In this document: piece after piece, positions 24,131 to 36,100 of the stretch
Numbering within the stretch: position 1 is the first letter of the stretch
Layout of the letters: each line of letters starts with the position of its first letter
Source of the DNA: Dromaius novaehollandiae
Lineage: Eukaryota; Chordata; Aves; Casuariiformes; Dromaiidae
Length of the DNA stretch: 64,000 bases
Assembly (NCBI RefSeq): GCF_036370855.1
Contig: NC_088130.1
Span: 61,604,941-61,668,940, forward strand
Reading direction: 5' to 3'
Notes under the pieces: model-generated
Told to the model about the DNA's origin: nothing
Databases searched by the model: none
The model's input: only the letters and a program-made list of their open reading frames with translations
Program-made: the position numbers and the translations under genes

Positions 24131-27100
24131 GGGTGGGACGGGAGGGTTTCGGCTGTGTCCCGTGAGCGCAGGCAGCCTTCGTTAGGTGGGAGGTCGCGCC
24201 GGTGGGTACGCAGCTCCTGGTGGTTGTGAGGCTTGTGATTCTGAGGAACAGCTTTCATCTCCTGGCTACTTGCTGCTTTTGATGGCAAGGTCTCTCGGGC
24301 CCAGTTGCTGATGGGAACCCTGCAAGGTGTTTTCCTGTGGCTTGCACCCTGTCATTTGAAAACCCTTTCTGAGGGCAAGGCCTGTGTGAATCCTGCTGGG
24401 TTTATACTAGCTGCTGGGTTTATACTAGCTGGGCCTCACAGAGGAGCTAGTAAAATGAAGTTTGTTCCTGGTTCAGTGCTCCTCGGGAGAGGAGCAGCTG
24501 CATTATCCCTCTGCCCGTGGGCCAGCTGGACTCCCAGCTCTGAGCAGAGCTTGTGGAGAGGCTCAGGTCTTGCCCCGCTCACCTGCTGGCCTCTTTGCCA
24601 GGCTCGTGCTTGGTGCTGGGGGACAAGGTAAAGGGCAGGAGTGGTTTCCAACACTGCAGCTGCCTTTCACAGTCTCCCCTTTCTCCTTGCAGATTGAAGA
24701 GCTTCTGAAGGAGGTGACATTGAAGGAGACAAAGAAGAAGAGGATTGATGCCTTCCTCCATGAAATTAATACCCTGTTGAGCTCCATCCCGGAGACCTCA
24801 GAAACTGATGTATGTCCTAGAAGGGTGCAGGAGGCGGCAAGGCCTCTGTAAGGAGCAGGCTCTGCTGATGACAAGCTGTTCCTGTGCAGGCTGAAGTCCC
24901 TGTGGAATATCTCCCTTAGGGACTGAAAAAATAATAGTTTGATTTGAGCTGGCAGGGGATGCTCCATCTCTAACTCCTGGGTCCAGGCTCCTGCCAGCTC
25001 AAAGGAATGTTATGTGGGAAGAGAGGTCTTGGTCTCTGCGTGGCTGCCGTTGATGATGCTAAGAGCTTTTCGCGTGTCTTGTCTGTTCCCAGCTCACCGA
25101 CCAGGCCTGGCTCCCCAAGGGTGTGAAAGTCCCTTTCCTGCAAGTGCCGTTCAGTGTGAAGGGGAGGTTTCGATTCCTGCCCCCGGCTGAGCTGAAGGTG
25201 GTGGGCAGCTACCTGCTGGGCACCTGCATTAAGCCGGAGATCAATGTGGATGTGGCAGTGACCATGCCGCGGGTGAGTGTAGCCCTACCGGCTCCCAAGT
25301 AGCCTGGGGCCTGGTCGAGCCCTGTCCCCTGCTGTCCTCTGCGCCCCCTGTCCCATTCACTCAATTCCCGAGTGAGGCTGCAGCATCTGGATGTGCAGCG
25401 TGGCAGCCCCCACAAGGAGCTGGGGAGTGCAATCTCCCCACTTGCTAGATCAGAGCTTTCTGCTGCTTTGATTTCAGTTCCTTGTGAGGGTCTTCATTCT
25501 CTTTGGGCTGAATGTTTTCCACGGTACCAGGGATGCCAGGATGCCACCTGGCTTCATATCCCATTGCGCGATCTGCCCCTGCTCCCAAGCCTGTTTTGAA
25601 GGGTGGATGATGTTCAGAGACTGTTAACCCTGCAGAGCTCCCTCCTCCTGCTGTCCAGACTTGCTCTGCCCCGTGGCTAGTGGGGTCTGAGATGAGCGAA
25701 GTCCTGTTCAGCTGAACAGCTCTGTGTCCAGTGATTGTAGCGCCTGATGAGCGCTTTGGGCTGGCTTGTCACTCCTTGGGGCTGTCCTGCTGGGAGTAGC
25801 TGTGTGTCTGAAATAGGGATGTTTGTGAGGCTGGGGAGAGCTGAAGGTGGTGCAGTGCCTCAGGCTGAACCGAGCTCTGTGAGAGATCCACCTTTCCCTT
25901 CTTTCCAGGAAATCTTCCAGGACAAAGACAACCTGAATCAGCGCTACCACCGGAAAAGAGCTCTGTACCTCACTTACATCGCCCATCACTTCTCCAAGGA
26001 GAAGCTCTTTGGCAGCGTGACATTTGCCTACATGAACAGCAACCATCTCAAGCCCATCCTGCTCTTGAGGCCACAAGGTAGCACCTGAGCCTTGCCCTGG
26101 TAGCGGGCTGTGAGCTGGTGCTAGCATTTCCTGTCTTAGCTGGAGAGTGGGGTCTCATAGTGTGTAACAGGTGCTTTGGAGAGGGAATGGTGTCAGTTTG
26201 GACCTGTTGTTGCAATTGGTGATAAATTTTGAAGCTTTGATGCTTCCATTTCTCCTGTCCCTCCAATCCTCATGGCCCTTCTCCTTACTTTGGCTCCTCA
26301 TCCCCCTCTGCAGCTGGTATGGCTTGTGGGTATTTCAGGGAGTAAAGCAGACACTACAAAAATGCTGCTGTGTCTAGCGCTGCCCCTCCTCCCTATTCTC
26401 CGTGTCCCTGCTCCCTGCTGTCCTCTTGCCTTTCTAAGGCAGCTGTGCACAGTCTGGTTCTTTCCCGCAATGATACAGGACATATAAATTGCAGGGTGCT
26501 GCTTGTTGATTCCACAGACCTGAGGTGATGGCAGGTTTGGGTCCGAGATAAGCAGTGGGGTGATTGAGGTGAGGATGGGTGGGAAGGTGCAGGGTGAGGG
26601 TGCTGGGGGGAGCAACTGGCTGCATCTGGCTGGCTGGCAGGGATGGAGGAAGATGGGACTGGGACAGGAGCAGTGTGAGCTCTGGCTTATTATCAGTTCT
26701 GAGATGTGGTCACTCTGTACTCTGAGATGATTTCTACCGCTGCTGAGCTTAGCTGGGAAGGAGCTTTTCCCTTTTTTCTGAGATCAGGATGCTTCCTGTC
26801 TTCTCAAGCAGTCATAGTCTGGGTGTTTGACATTTCTTCCTCTCATGCTTTTATCCCTGTTGCTTACAGGCAAAGATGAGAAGCTGGTCACTGTCCGACT
26901 CCATGCCTGTCCTGCCCCAGATTTCTTTAAGCCAAGCCGCTTCTATCCCAGCAAGAACAATGTTCGGACAGCCTGGTTCATGGAGCAGAGCACTTCCAAA
27001 GAAGGTAGGACCTGGGGCTGGGAGAACACGAGGCTGCGTGGCTCTGCTGAAGCCTGCACCCAGTGCAGGGAGCTGGGTTCTTTGAGGCTGTTTTTTGTGA

Positions 27101-30100
27101 ATGGGAGGTTTGTGATGGAGTCCAACATGCTGTCCTATCCCCACCCAGGAGCCCCAGAGCCCCCAACCCCTCATTACAACAACTCCATCCTCTGTGACAT
27201 GGTGCTGCTGTCCCACCTGCATTTCTTGTCCAGTGTGGCCACTGACTTCCCGGGCATGAAGGATGGACTGGCCCTTCTCAAAGTATGGCTGCACCAGCGA
27301 CAGCTCAGCAAGGTATGCTCTGTGCCAGGGGACGAGGCAGGCTCTGCTCACGTGGCTCACCTGGCCTTGGCCTGTTCACCTCCCTTCTTATGGGTGGAAA
27401 GGTGATGGTTTGGCTCTTGTGGGTTGTGTGTTGGCTTAGGGGTCTGATATGAGCTGAGTTAGGTTTCAAGGAGCTCCATCTTGCTCTGTGGAGTGTGATG
27501 GATCTGCATGAACTGGACACTTGTACTTCTTTGAGATTCCAGGAGTGATGCAGTGTTTTGGGGAACTCATCTGTTTCCCAAAGGACCATGGGTCCTGCTT
27601 CTTGTATAAGGCCTTGCCTCTGCCTCTTCCTGGCTGGGCTGGGGCTTTGGGGCTGCCCTGCTGGTGGTGACAGTGGCCAGGAGCAGCCGTGAGGAGTAAG
27701 CACTGAGGCTTGCAGTGCCTTGCTGAGCTCTCCCTGATTCAACTGTCTCTGTTTTTGCAGGGCTTAGGCTGTTTCAATGGCTTCTTGGCCTCTATGCTTG
27801 TGGCCTATCTGCTGACAAAACGCAAGATCGTTAAGATGATGAGTGGGTACCAGGTGCTGAGGAATGTTCTGCAGTTCCTGGGTGAGTTTCCAGAGGTGTC
27901 TCTGGGCAGGGAGAGGCTGGTGTCAGCAGAGCCTCTGCATGAAGCATGTCCTTAACCTTTGTGTACTGGGCTCAGCAGGTACAGAGCTGGAGGACCAGCT
28001 GGGGCTGTTCTTGTAGGATCATCTTGTGCAGCTGTGAGCCAGCTGACAAGAGCTATATCCTACCTCTGAGAAGGGTGAGCAGGAAGGTTACCAAGCAGGG
28101 TAATTTCCAGGGGCAGAAAAGGAAGTTATTTTGTTTGTGTTTCTCTGCTGGCACCAGGAATGGGCCCAACTGTCCTGGGTAGAGTATCCCTCCCTGGTGA
28201 GAGATGAAACCTCTGTTATTCCTCAGTATCAAAACAAAAAATCGTTGCAATACTGTGAAATGTACACAGAAGGGCTGTAGGGGAAGCTGGAATCCCTTTC
28301 CTCTCCTGCCAGCCCTACTTGCTTCCTGCTGAGTGGCTCTTTCCAACAGATGGCAGTGGGTAAAGCCTGTCCCTGGGGTTCATTCAGTGCCAGAGTCTCT
28401 GGTGCCTAGGGGTACTGGACCACTGCCTTCTTCCCCATCCCTCAGTGTGGAACATGTGGGCTCAGCTCCTGACCAGAATGGGGTGGGGGAAAGGGGATCA
28501 CTGCTTTTGTCCCACTGACGGTGGGGTGGTGGGGCCCTGTGGGTGGGAAAGGACAGGAGGGGATGAGGCAGCAGAGCAAGGATGGATGGAGTGGCTTGGT
28601 GATGGACAGGTAGGCCACAGCACGAGGTAGAGGCCAGCATCATGTTTTAGCACTCTTTAGAGTTGTTGGACTGCAACGGTACTGGCATGTGGATGTACCA
28701 CCCTCACTGGTGGGGGAGATGTGGATGACAGCGTGACTTGTTCCTTCCTCTCTGTCCACAGCCACCACAGACTTGAGCGTGACAGGGATCAGCCTAGTGA
28801 AGGATACGGACGCCTCCCTCGTAAGCAACCTTCAGGGAGGGCTTGTGGCCATGTTTGACTGTCAGCTGTGCTGCTGGTGCTGTGGGGCTGCCCTGGCAGG
28901 GATGTATCCAGCGGCCTGGTCATTGTTTTAGGGACTTGGGGTGGAGGTGAGGTGGTGGTGTCTTGATGTCCGTGCTGCGCTGTGGCACTAAGGACTGCGT
29001 TTGCTCTTCCAGCCTTCCCTGGATGACTTTCACCAAGCTTTTGAAGTGGTTTTTGTGGATCCCTCTGGGCTGGTGAACCTCTGCGCTGATATGACTGCCA
29101 GCAAATACCACCAGGTACCAGCAGATTATGAAGGCATCCTGAGATGCTGTTCTAGGATCCAGGACCAAACAGGAGCTCTCTCCTTTCCTGTACCCACTGC
29201 CAATACGAGGCTCTTCTGCTCACAAACTGATGACTTCTGTTAAAAGAGTTGCTGAGCCCCATGGCCTGGGACAGCTGTGTGTCCATGGTGTGGATGATGC
29301 AGTCCTGCCCTGTTGGCTGGCTTCTGAAGCTGACTTTGTAGAGGTTACGCACTAACCTTCTGTCATGCTCACTGAATTCTTGGGACAAAGGAAATGTCCA
29401 TGTGGGTTTTTTTTTTTTGTTTTTGTTTTTTAAACCTTATTCACTTTCTGTGTTAATAATAGAAAGCCTCGTGCCAGAAAACGACCTCCTCAGCCGTATG
29501 ACGGCACCCTGAGGGACAGCAGGGCTGCAGGGGCAGGAGGGAGGGAAGGTGATGGAATGAATTACTGCCTAATTTGCTTCCATCACTCAAGTGAGCTGAC
29601 ACAGGCGGAGGGTGCTTAGACATCTCAGAGAAGGATGTTGGACATGGGGAGGCGGTTCAGTGCTGCATTTTAAGCCTTTAACAAACACCCCCAGCTCTGA
29701 AGCTTAGAAGGGAATTTTAAGATTTGGATTTAGTGCCACCTTACCTTTCCTGCTTATAAGATGGAGGGAAGCTCTTTTCTTCTTTGTGGGCATCTCTGGG
29801 TGAAGCCAAAAGCTGTTTAACAGAAATAACTGTTTTGGAGCAGAAGAAGCCTACACTGATTGCAAGAATGCCAAGAAGGGTCTAGAAGGGTCATATAGCT
29901 GGCAGCAAGCACTGGTCACTTAGCTTCCATCCTCAGCACAGAGCCATCTGGGATTGATGTCTGCTGGTGACTACAGAGCTGGGGTGACCATGGTTGACTG
30001 CAGACTGTGGTGACTGCTGCTGGAAGGATTTGCTTTCCACCTCTTTCCTCCCATTCATGCCTCTGCTCTGTGTCGCCTCTTCACTCAGGTCCAGTTTGAA

Positions 30101-33100
30101 GCAAAGAGCTCCATGGAAATTCTGGATGACAGCACTGTGGATGGCTTCCAGGTGCTGCTCATGACTGCAAAGCCCATGCTTAGAGCCTTTGACCACATCT
30201 TCCAGTGAGTGTCCTTGTGCTGGTGGGGTGATCCTGAACAAGTCTGTTCAGAAAGGAGTGGGTTGCTTCCGGTTTCATACCAGGGTGGATGTGGGACATG
30301 CCTTGTGGGAAATGGCCCCGATAGCTCTGCGATAGACATTGGTGCCTCTTGCATTCAGCCCTTCCGCTTTGATTGCCTGGACATTGTCTTGGGAGGAGGG
30401 GGGCTTCTGTCAATGCTTTGGCCTATGAGGAATGGTGACTGTCCCAAAAACCAGGATTTCCCATAGTACATCCTGAGAGAGTTGGGGATCCTGGCCTCAC
30501 AGTGATGTAATGCAGTGCTTCTTCTCATAGCCCCCATCCTGGGCCAGGGACCCTCTGTTTCTCACTTTATCCATCCTCCAGCATCTTTCTCAGGAGGAAT
30601 TTGGTGGAGGAGGCAGGAGTGAGCATGACTGGCTGTTCTCCTTCTCTAGCCTGAAACATGTCTCCAAGCTGCAAAGTGCCTGCAAGAAGATGCAGCTGCT
30701 GAATGAGCTGATGGATCGAGGTGGGAACTACATGGCTGCAGCCCTTCCGTTCATTGTGTCGCTGCTGTCCCGCGGGCTGGCTGGGAGAGCACTGCTGGTG
30801 GCTCACTCCTTGCCCCAGACCCCTGAGGTAACACAACTGAGCAGGGACTTTGCTTGACATTGCATCCCCTGTTGTGCTTGGGATCTCTTGCAGCACTGCT
30901 GGGTGCAGGGAGGGGATCTTTGATCACTGCAGGATGGAAGGAGTCTGTCCCCTCTATGGGGGGTGCGTACAGGATCTGAGGCTGGGGGACTTTACTAGAG
31001 TGCTGGCTGCAGCCAGGAAGACTTCGTTTGGGCAGAAGTCCCTGCCCAGCATTGGGGCAGGGTGAAGACAACTGTCTTTCTCATCAAGGAGACCAATTAA
31101 ATGACTTCCGCCCAGATGGGCACCTGAGAGTATGTCCTGCTTAGCAGGAGGTTTATCTAGTGGTCCAATATCCTGGCAGATGCGACTCCAGCAAAGTCAT
31201 CTCTCCTTGTGTTTCATATTCCCTGTTCCTGTTCAGTGGCCCATTGAAGCCGAGCCCCCAAAGCACAAAGATGTTGGGCCCCTGGCATTTGGACTCCTGT
31301 TTGTCCCAGAGTTTGCTGCCAGTACGTTGGAGAAGGGACCACAGGCTGATCGTCCTGAGGTAAGGAGAGCCTTCCTTATCTGGGAGAGGATGGTGGTGGA
31401 TGAGGGAGATCTGTGCAGCTTGAGAGTGCCTGTCAGCGCATCCTGCCATGCTCAATGCTGGGTGCCTGCCATGGATGAACTGCTCAGGGCCAAGGAGCAG
31501 CAGCAGTTTGAGCAAGTGGCAGCAGGCAGACCACTGAGTGGCTGCTAATGTCCTTGAGACATCTTGGTGAAGTGAAGGGGGTTAGAGGAAGGCCTCCAGG
31601 AGTGGGGAGGCTTCTTGGTCTGGCAGGGGAGATGGTTGGCCAAGCAGGCATGAGTAGGAGGAGAGGGGGATGTGATGGAAATTTTGATGGGGTGGAGCCT
31701 GCATTTCTCTCCTGTTAACAGACACAGGCAGAAACTGGGCTGGGGAGCTGGAGCGAAGCTGGCACTGTGCTATGGCTGCAGATGGCCGTAGGGGCGGCCG
31801 GCAGTCACAGGAGCGCTTCGGCTGACCTGAGCTGTCACCTATGGCTCTGGCACCATCAATGTCTCTCTGCAGGCCCAGGACTTCCGGACCTTCTGGGGGG
31901 AGAAGTCTGAGCTGAGGCGGTTCCAGGATGGCACCATCTGTGAGGCAGTGGTGTGGGAGGCAAACACTGTGTGCCAGAAACGCCTCATTCCTGAGCAAAT
32001 TGTCAGGCACCTCCTGTGGCTGTAAGTAGCTCTGAATAGGGCCAAATGGCAGCCGTGGCTGGGAGACCTATGGTTGTGGGGGGTCACTGCTGCTCTGCAT
32101 GGCTTATGCTGCATCTATAGTGCCCTTGAGGTAACACTGTTGTCAGATCAGGTCTTGGGGGACTTTGTGGGTTGTTTCAGCTTTGTGAAGCAAGGAAGTC
32201 ATTTCAGCTTTCTGGTCTGGATGTTCCTTGCTGCTTCCCAAGAGAATGTGGTGAGGGCAACTATGTGACATTGTAGCTGGCATTTGTGGTACTGCTAAAG
32301 GCAAGGAGGCAGAGTGGTTCTGCCTTTACAGATGGATGTTGAGACACTCATCACTGGCAGAGCTGAGAAGAGAACCCATCTGGACCATATGGTTTGTTTT
32401 ATGAAATCCTATGAGACCCTGTAGTGGTCCACAAGGCTGGGTCTACCTAAAGCAGTGGAAAACCTCCCTGTAGCAGTTGAGACCTACTGCCAAAAATGAG
32501 ACCCTCTTGTGAAGAATGAGGGGATTGCTTGGGCCTTTTTGTACCTACTTGAGGAGAGGTCCTGGAAAGAATGGCTGCACGTTGGCAGCTTTGGCTGTGA
32601 ATCCTATGAAGCTGTGTGAGTTGCTGTGCCGCTTTGGATAGGCGGTCTGGGCATGGGAGGAATGCACAAAGATCATGGTGTTACCATGACTTTCCCATAT
32701 AGGAAGGTCTTCCTTGGGTTTGGACTGGCCCTTGCCTATGGGTGCTGCAAGCAATGTCAGCATGGCTTGGGTGATGTGTCCTGGCTCTAATGCTCTCTTG
32801 TCTTCCTTCATGTAGCCATGCAGACATTCCTGAATCCTCTATCTGTTACACAGGAGCCCTGCTGGAGTCTGTGATCAAGACTGGACAAGAGGTACAGTTG
32901 CTTCCCCAGTTCCAGACTGGGCTGTAGGTTTCTTAGGGAAGGGAGGTATGGGAAGAGCTATGGGGAATTAACTTTAGATTTGTGGTCCTGAGGCTCATAG
33001 CTGGTTCCCAAAAAGGATAAGGAAAGCGCTTGTCTGCAAACACTGAGGCATCCAGCGCAATGCTCTCAGATCTGAGCTTTTTGTGTTACACCAAAGCAGG

Positions 33101-36100
33101 GAGTCACATTTGGGACAGGATACTAGTTTCTATTGCTTGTGGCATGAGAGGCAGTGTAATTTGTCTGTGCAAGCTAGCCTGCAGTGAGCAAAGCTGGTAA
33201 ACCCATGATGAGGGGGATGCTCTTTTTTGGATTGAGGATTTAGGGGTCTGATCTCTACCAGTCCTTGAGGAACAAAGGAGAAATTCGCTCTTGTGGGCAG
33301 GGGTGTCTGACCATACTCCTCTAGTGGCTGTAGCTTCTGTGCAAACAGCCTGGGGAAGCCTGCAGTGGTCAAGGGATGGGATGGAGGAGAGAAGATGGAC
33401 TATAGAGATTGGAAACCTCTTATGGGTTAGGATTTTGTCATTCACAGCACACCCTGCAGAGGGTGCTGCTGGTCTGCTGTAAAATCCAGACTGGTTGGAT
33501 ACATATATATAGCTTGATTCAGCCGCATCTGAGCAGTCCGTGTCTGTTCTTATTCCTCATTTAGGCTTCTCTGCTGTACTTCAGGGTGGGGGGAGCAGCA
33601 GGACAACAGAAATTCTCCTTTCTGTGCATCTTAAATGCCCTCCCCAGGGCTCTCAAGCTGCTCTGGATGTTTCCTTTTCTTCCTTGTTGTTTTTGCTGTG
33701 CTTCACAGCTCTGCCATGGCTAAGGATGTAGTCTGAGCAGTTTCTGTTAACTGCTGCTGGTATGCAGAAGGGAGGCAGTAGCAGTAGCATCTTGCCATGG
33801 CCAATACATGATCTCTTCTCACCTTCCAAGTCACTCTTGGCTTCTCTCTTTACAGGGCAGAGCAGCGGCAATACAGTTCTTCGTGTTGCCGTAGTGTTTT
33901 TACAGGAATTCATTTTGCTTGCCGCTTGATAAGCAGCCACTGGGATGCCTGTGACTGCTGGGTAGCCACAAACAGATTTGCTCTTGGCTTTCCTCTTTCC
34001 TATTTCTCCCCACTTGCTGAGCGTGCTTGCAAAAAGCTGCTCTCTGAGTGGCAGTCCTGGCTCCTTGGTGCTCAGTTGCCTCTCCAGGCAGAGAGGGAGG
34101 CAAGATCAGTGCCAGTGCTCATCTCCTTGGGGGCGGGAGATGCAAACTGAGAGACTCTCTGGGTGTCTGCAGGCCTCGGGGACCGGCGAGGAGGCCATGG
34201 TCAGCGTTGTCTGCTCGTATGATGACTTGAGCCGCAAGCTCTGGAACCTGGAAGGGCTGCCGCTGACGGTGACGGCTGTGCAGGGTGTTCACCCGGCGCT
34301 TCGGTACACAGACGTGAGTGCTCCTAGGTGCAGCCTGCGTGCTGTGGATACAGCAAAGAGCTGAGGGGAGGCCCTGGCCCTGCTGAATTTCGGAGTGCAG
34401 GGAGACACAGAATTAGTCTGTGCCTTTGTGCCTACTGAGAGGTTTTGCAGTACCTCTTTTATGCTGTCGCATCCCTGGGGCTGTCTGTGCAAAGGCTGGT
34501 CAAGCCCTCCGTGTCAGGGGGCTTTGCTGAGGTGGGAGGGCTTGGGGTCAAGGGGTGCGCTTTGCTGCATGGGCTCTGCTCACTGCTCTAAGTCCCTTGC
34601 TGATGCTCTATCCCAGGTCTTCCCTCCTATTCCCATGAAGCCGGTTTATTCCTTCCATACCAGAATCAGGAACAAAGATTTGCTGCTTCCCTCGGAGGAC
34701 AAGCCTTGCCCAGCCTACATATCGCCTTTGAAAGGTAAGTGGGGAGAGATGTGGGCAGGAGATGATTCACTAGAAGGGAGCAGAGGGAGGAGGCAACACT
34801 AACTCAGTTACTGCTCTGTTTGTGTGTCACAGGTGGGACCAGAGCCCTGGCTCCCCCTGCTTTTGTGCTGTGACCTCTAGTCCCTGCTACATCCTCTAAC
34901 ACCTTGTTTCTCCTTGGGGTTCACTGGCCTCCTTTTGTCCCTTTGCCCTCAGTCGTGTGCCACATGGAAGGCAGTGGCCGGTGGCCGCAGGACAAAGAAG
35001 CCATCAAGCGAATCAAGGCGGCTTTCCACCTCCAGCTGGCTGAGCTGCTCCAGCAGCAGCACCATTTGATCTGCAGGCCTGCAGTCACCCATACCGATGT
35101 GTACAAGGTAGGGGAGCGGTAGAGGTCTACTCTATAGTTGCAGAGTGATGGTGCCTTGTTACTGAAGAGGAAGGCAAGGGTAGTTATGGGAGTGGTCATT
35201 GCCCGTGCTGGACCCGGTAAAGAACATGGGAATATTTTGTGCTGAGGCTAGGATAGTGCTGCATCTGTGCCTGGGGTGCAGAGTAGCACAGCAGCCTGCA
35301 TATATTGCTGCCAAGCCTGACTTCACCTTCTGCCCCTGTCTCAGGATGGCTATGTTTTCCGTCTCCAAGTGGCCTATCATCGAGAGCCCCTAATCTTGAA
35401 GGAAGTCGTCACTCCAGAAGGGATGCTGAAGTACCAGGACACAGAGGAGTCTCAGCAGCTGGAACTGGAGACCTTGCATCTGCCTTATCTAACCAGCTCC
35501 CTGCATGGGTAGGCAAGGCAGAGTGTTTGGGATGCCTGGGTGTAGGACATGTCCTGTGGCTGCGAGCTGGTGTGGAGGTGTCTTTGGATGATGGAGGGTG
35601 ATGGTGCAGAGAAGAGTTCACTGTAGAAAGGGAAGAGGTCCCTCAGCCTTCCTTGTGAGCCAGGAAGACTTCTGAGGGAGGGGGTGGGGGGGGAGGGCAA
35701 ATGTGGGTATGGGAGAGAGCTGGTTGTCCTGCTTGTCAGATGTTTCCCTGTACCACTCACTGGTACAGGGAAACAAGTACCGAACCGCAGCACAGTTACA
35801 GGGGAGCATGTGGTAGCATTACCCTTTTGTTCTCTCAAAATGCAACACCCACAAGAGAGCCCTGTGCTTGTGCCACGGAACGCACGTCCCTGGCAGAGAT
35901 TTGCTTCTCTCTTCTCTGTTGAATGCCAGAAGGGCAGTTTGGGTCCTAGGATGTCTCAGCTGAACAGTCATGGATGCTTTTCTCTCTCCTCACAGGCTCC
36001 AGCAGCAGCACCCTGCCTTTGGCAGCACCTGCCGGCTGGCCAAGCGCTGGGTCAGCGCCCAGCTCCTGAGTGACCACATCTCCGACGAGTGCGTGGACCT

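Noticed and set aside
28821-29012. NOL6 intron 8 as a second in-frame retainable intron (192 bases, multiple of three)
   Set aside because: An in-frame TAG occurs within it, so retention would truncate the protein.
33190-33262. ATGATGA ... CTGA flanked by CTGGTA/TACCAG in NOL6 intron 14
   Set aside because: The stem is five bases away from the C box and the interval between boxes is short for a snoRNA. It is probably chance.
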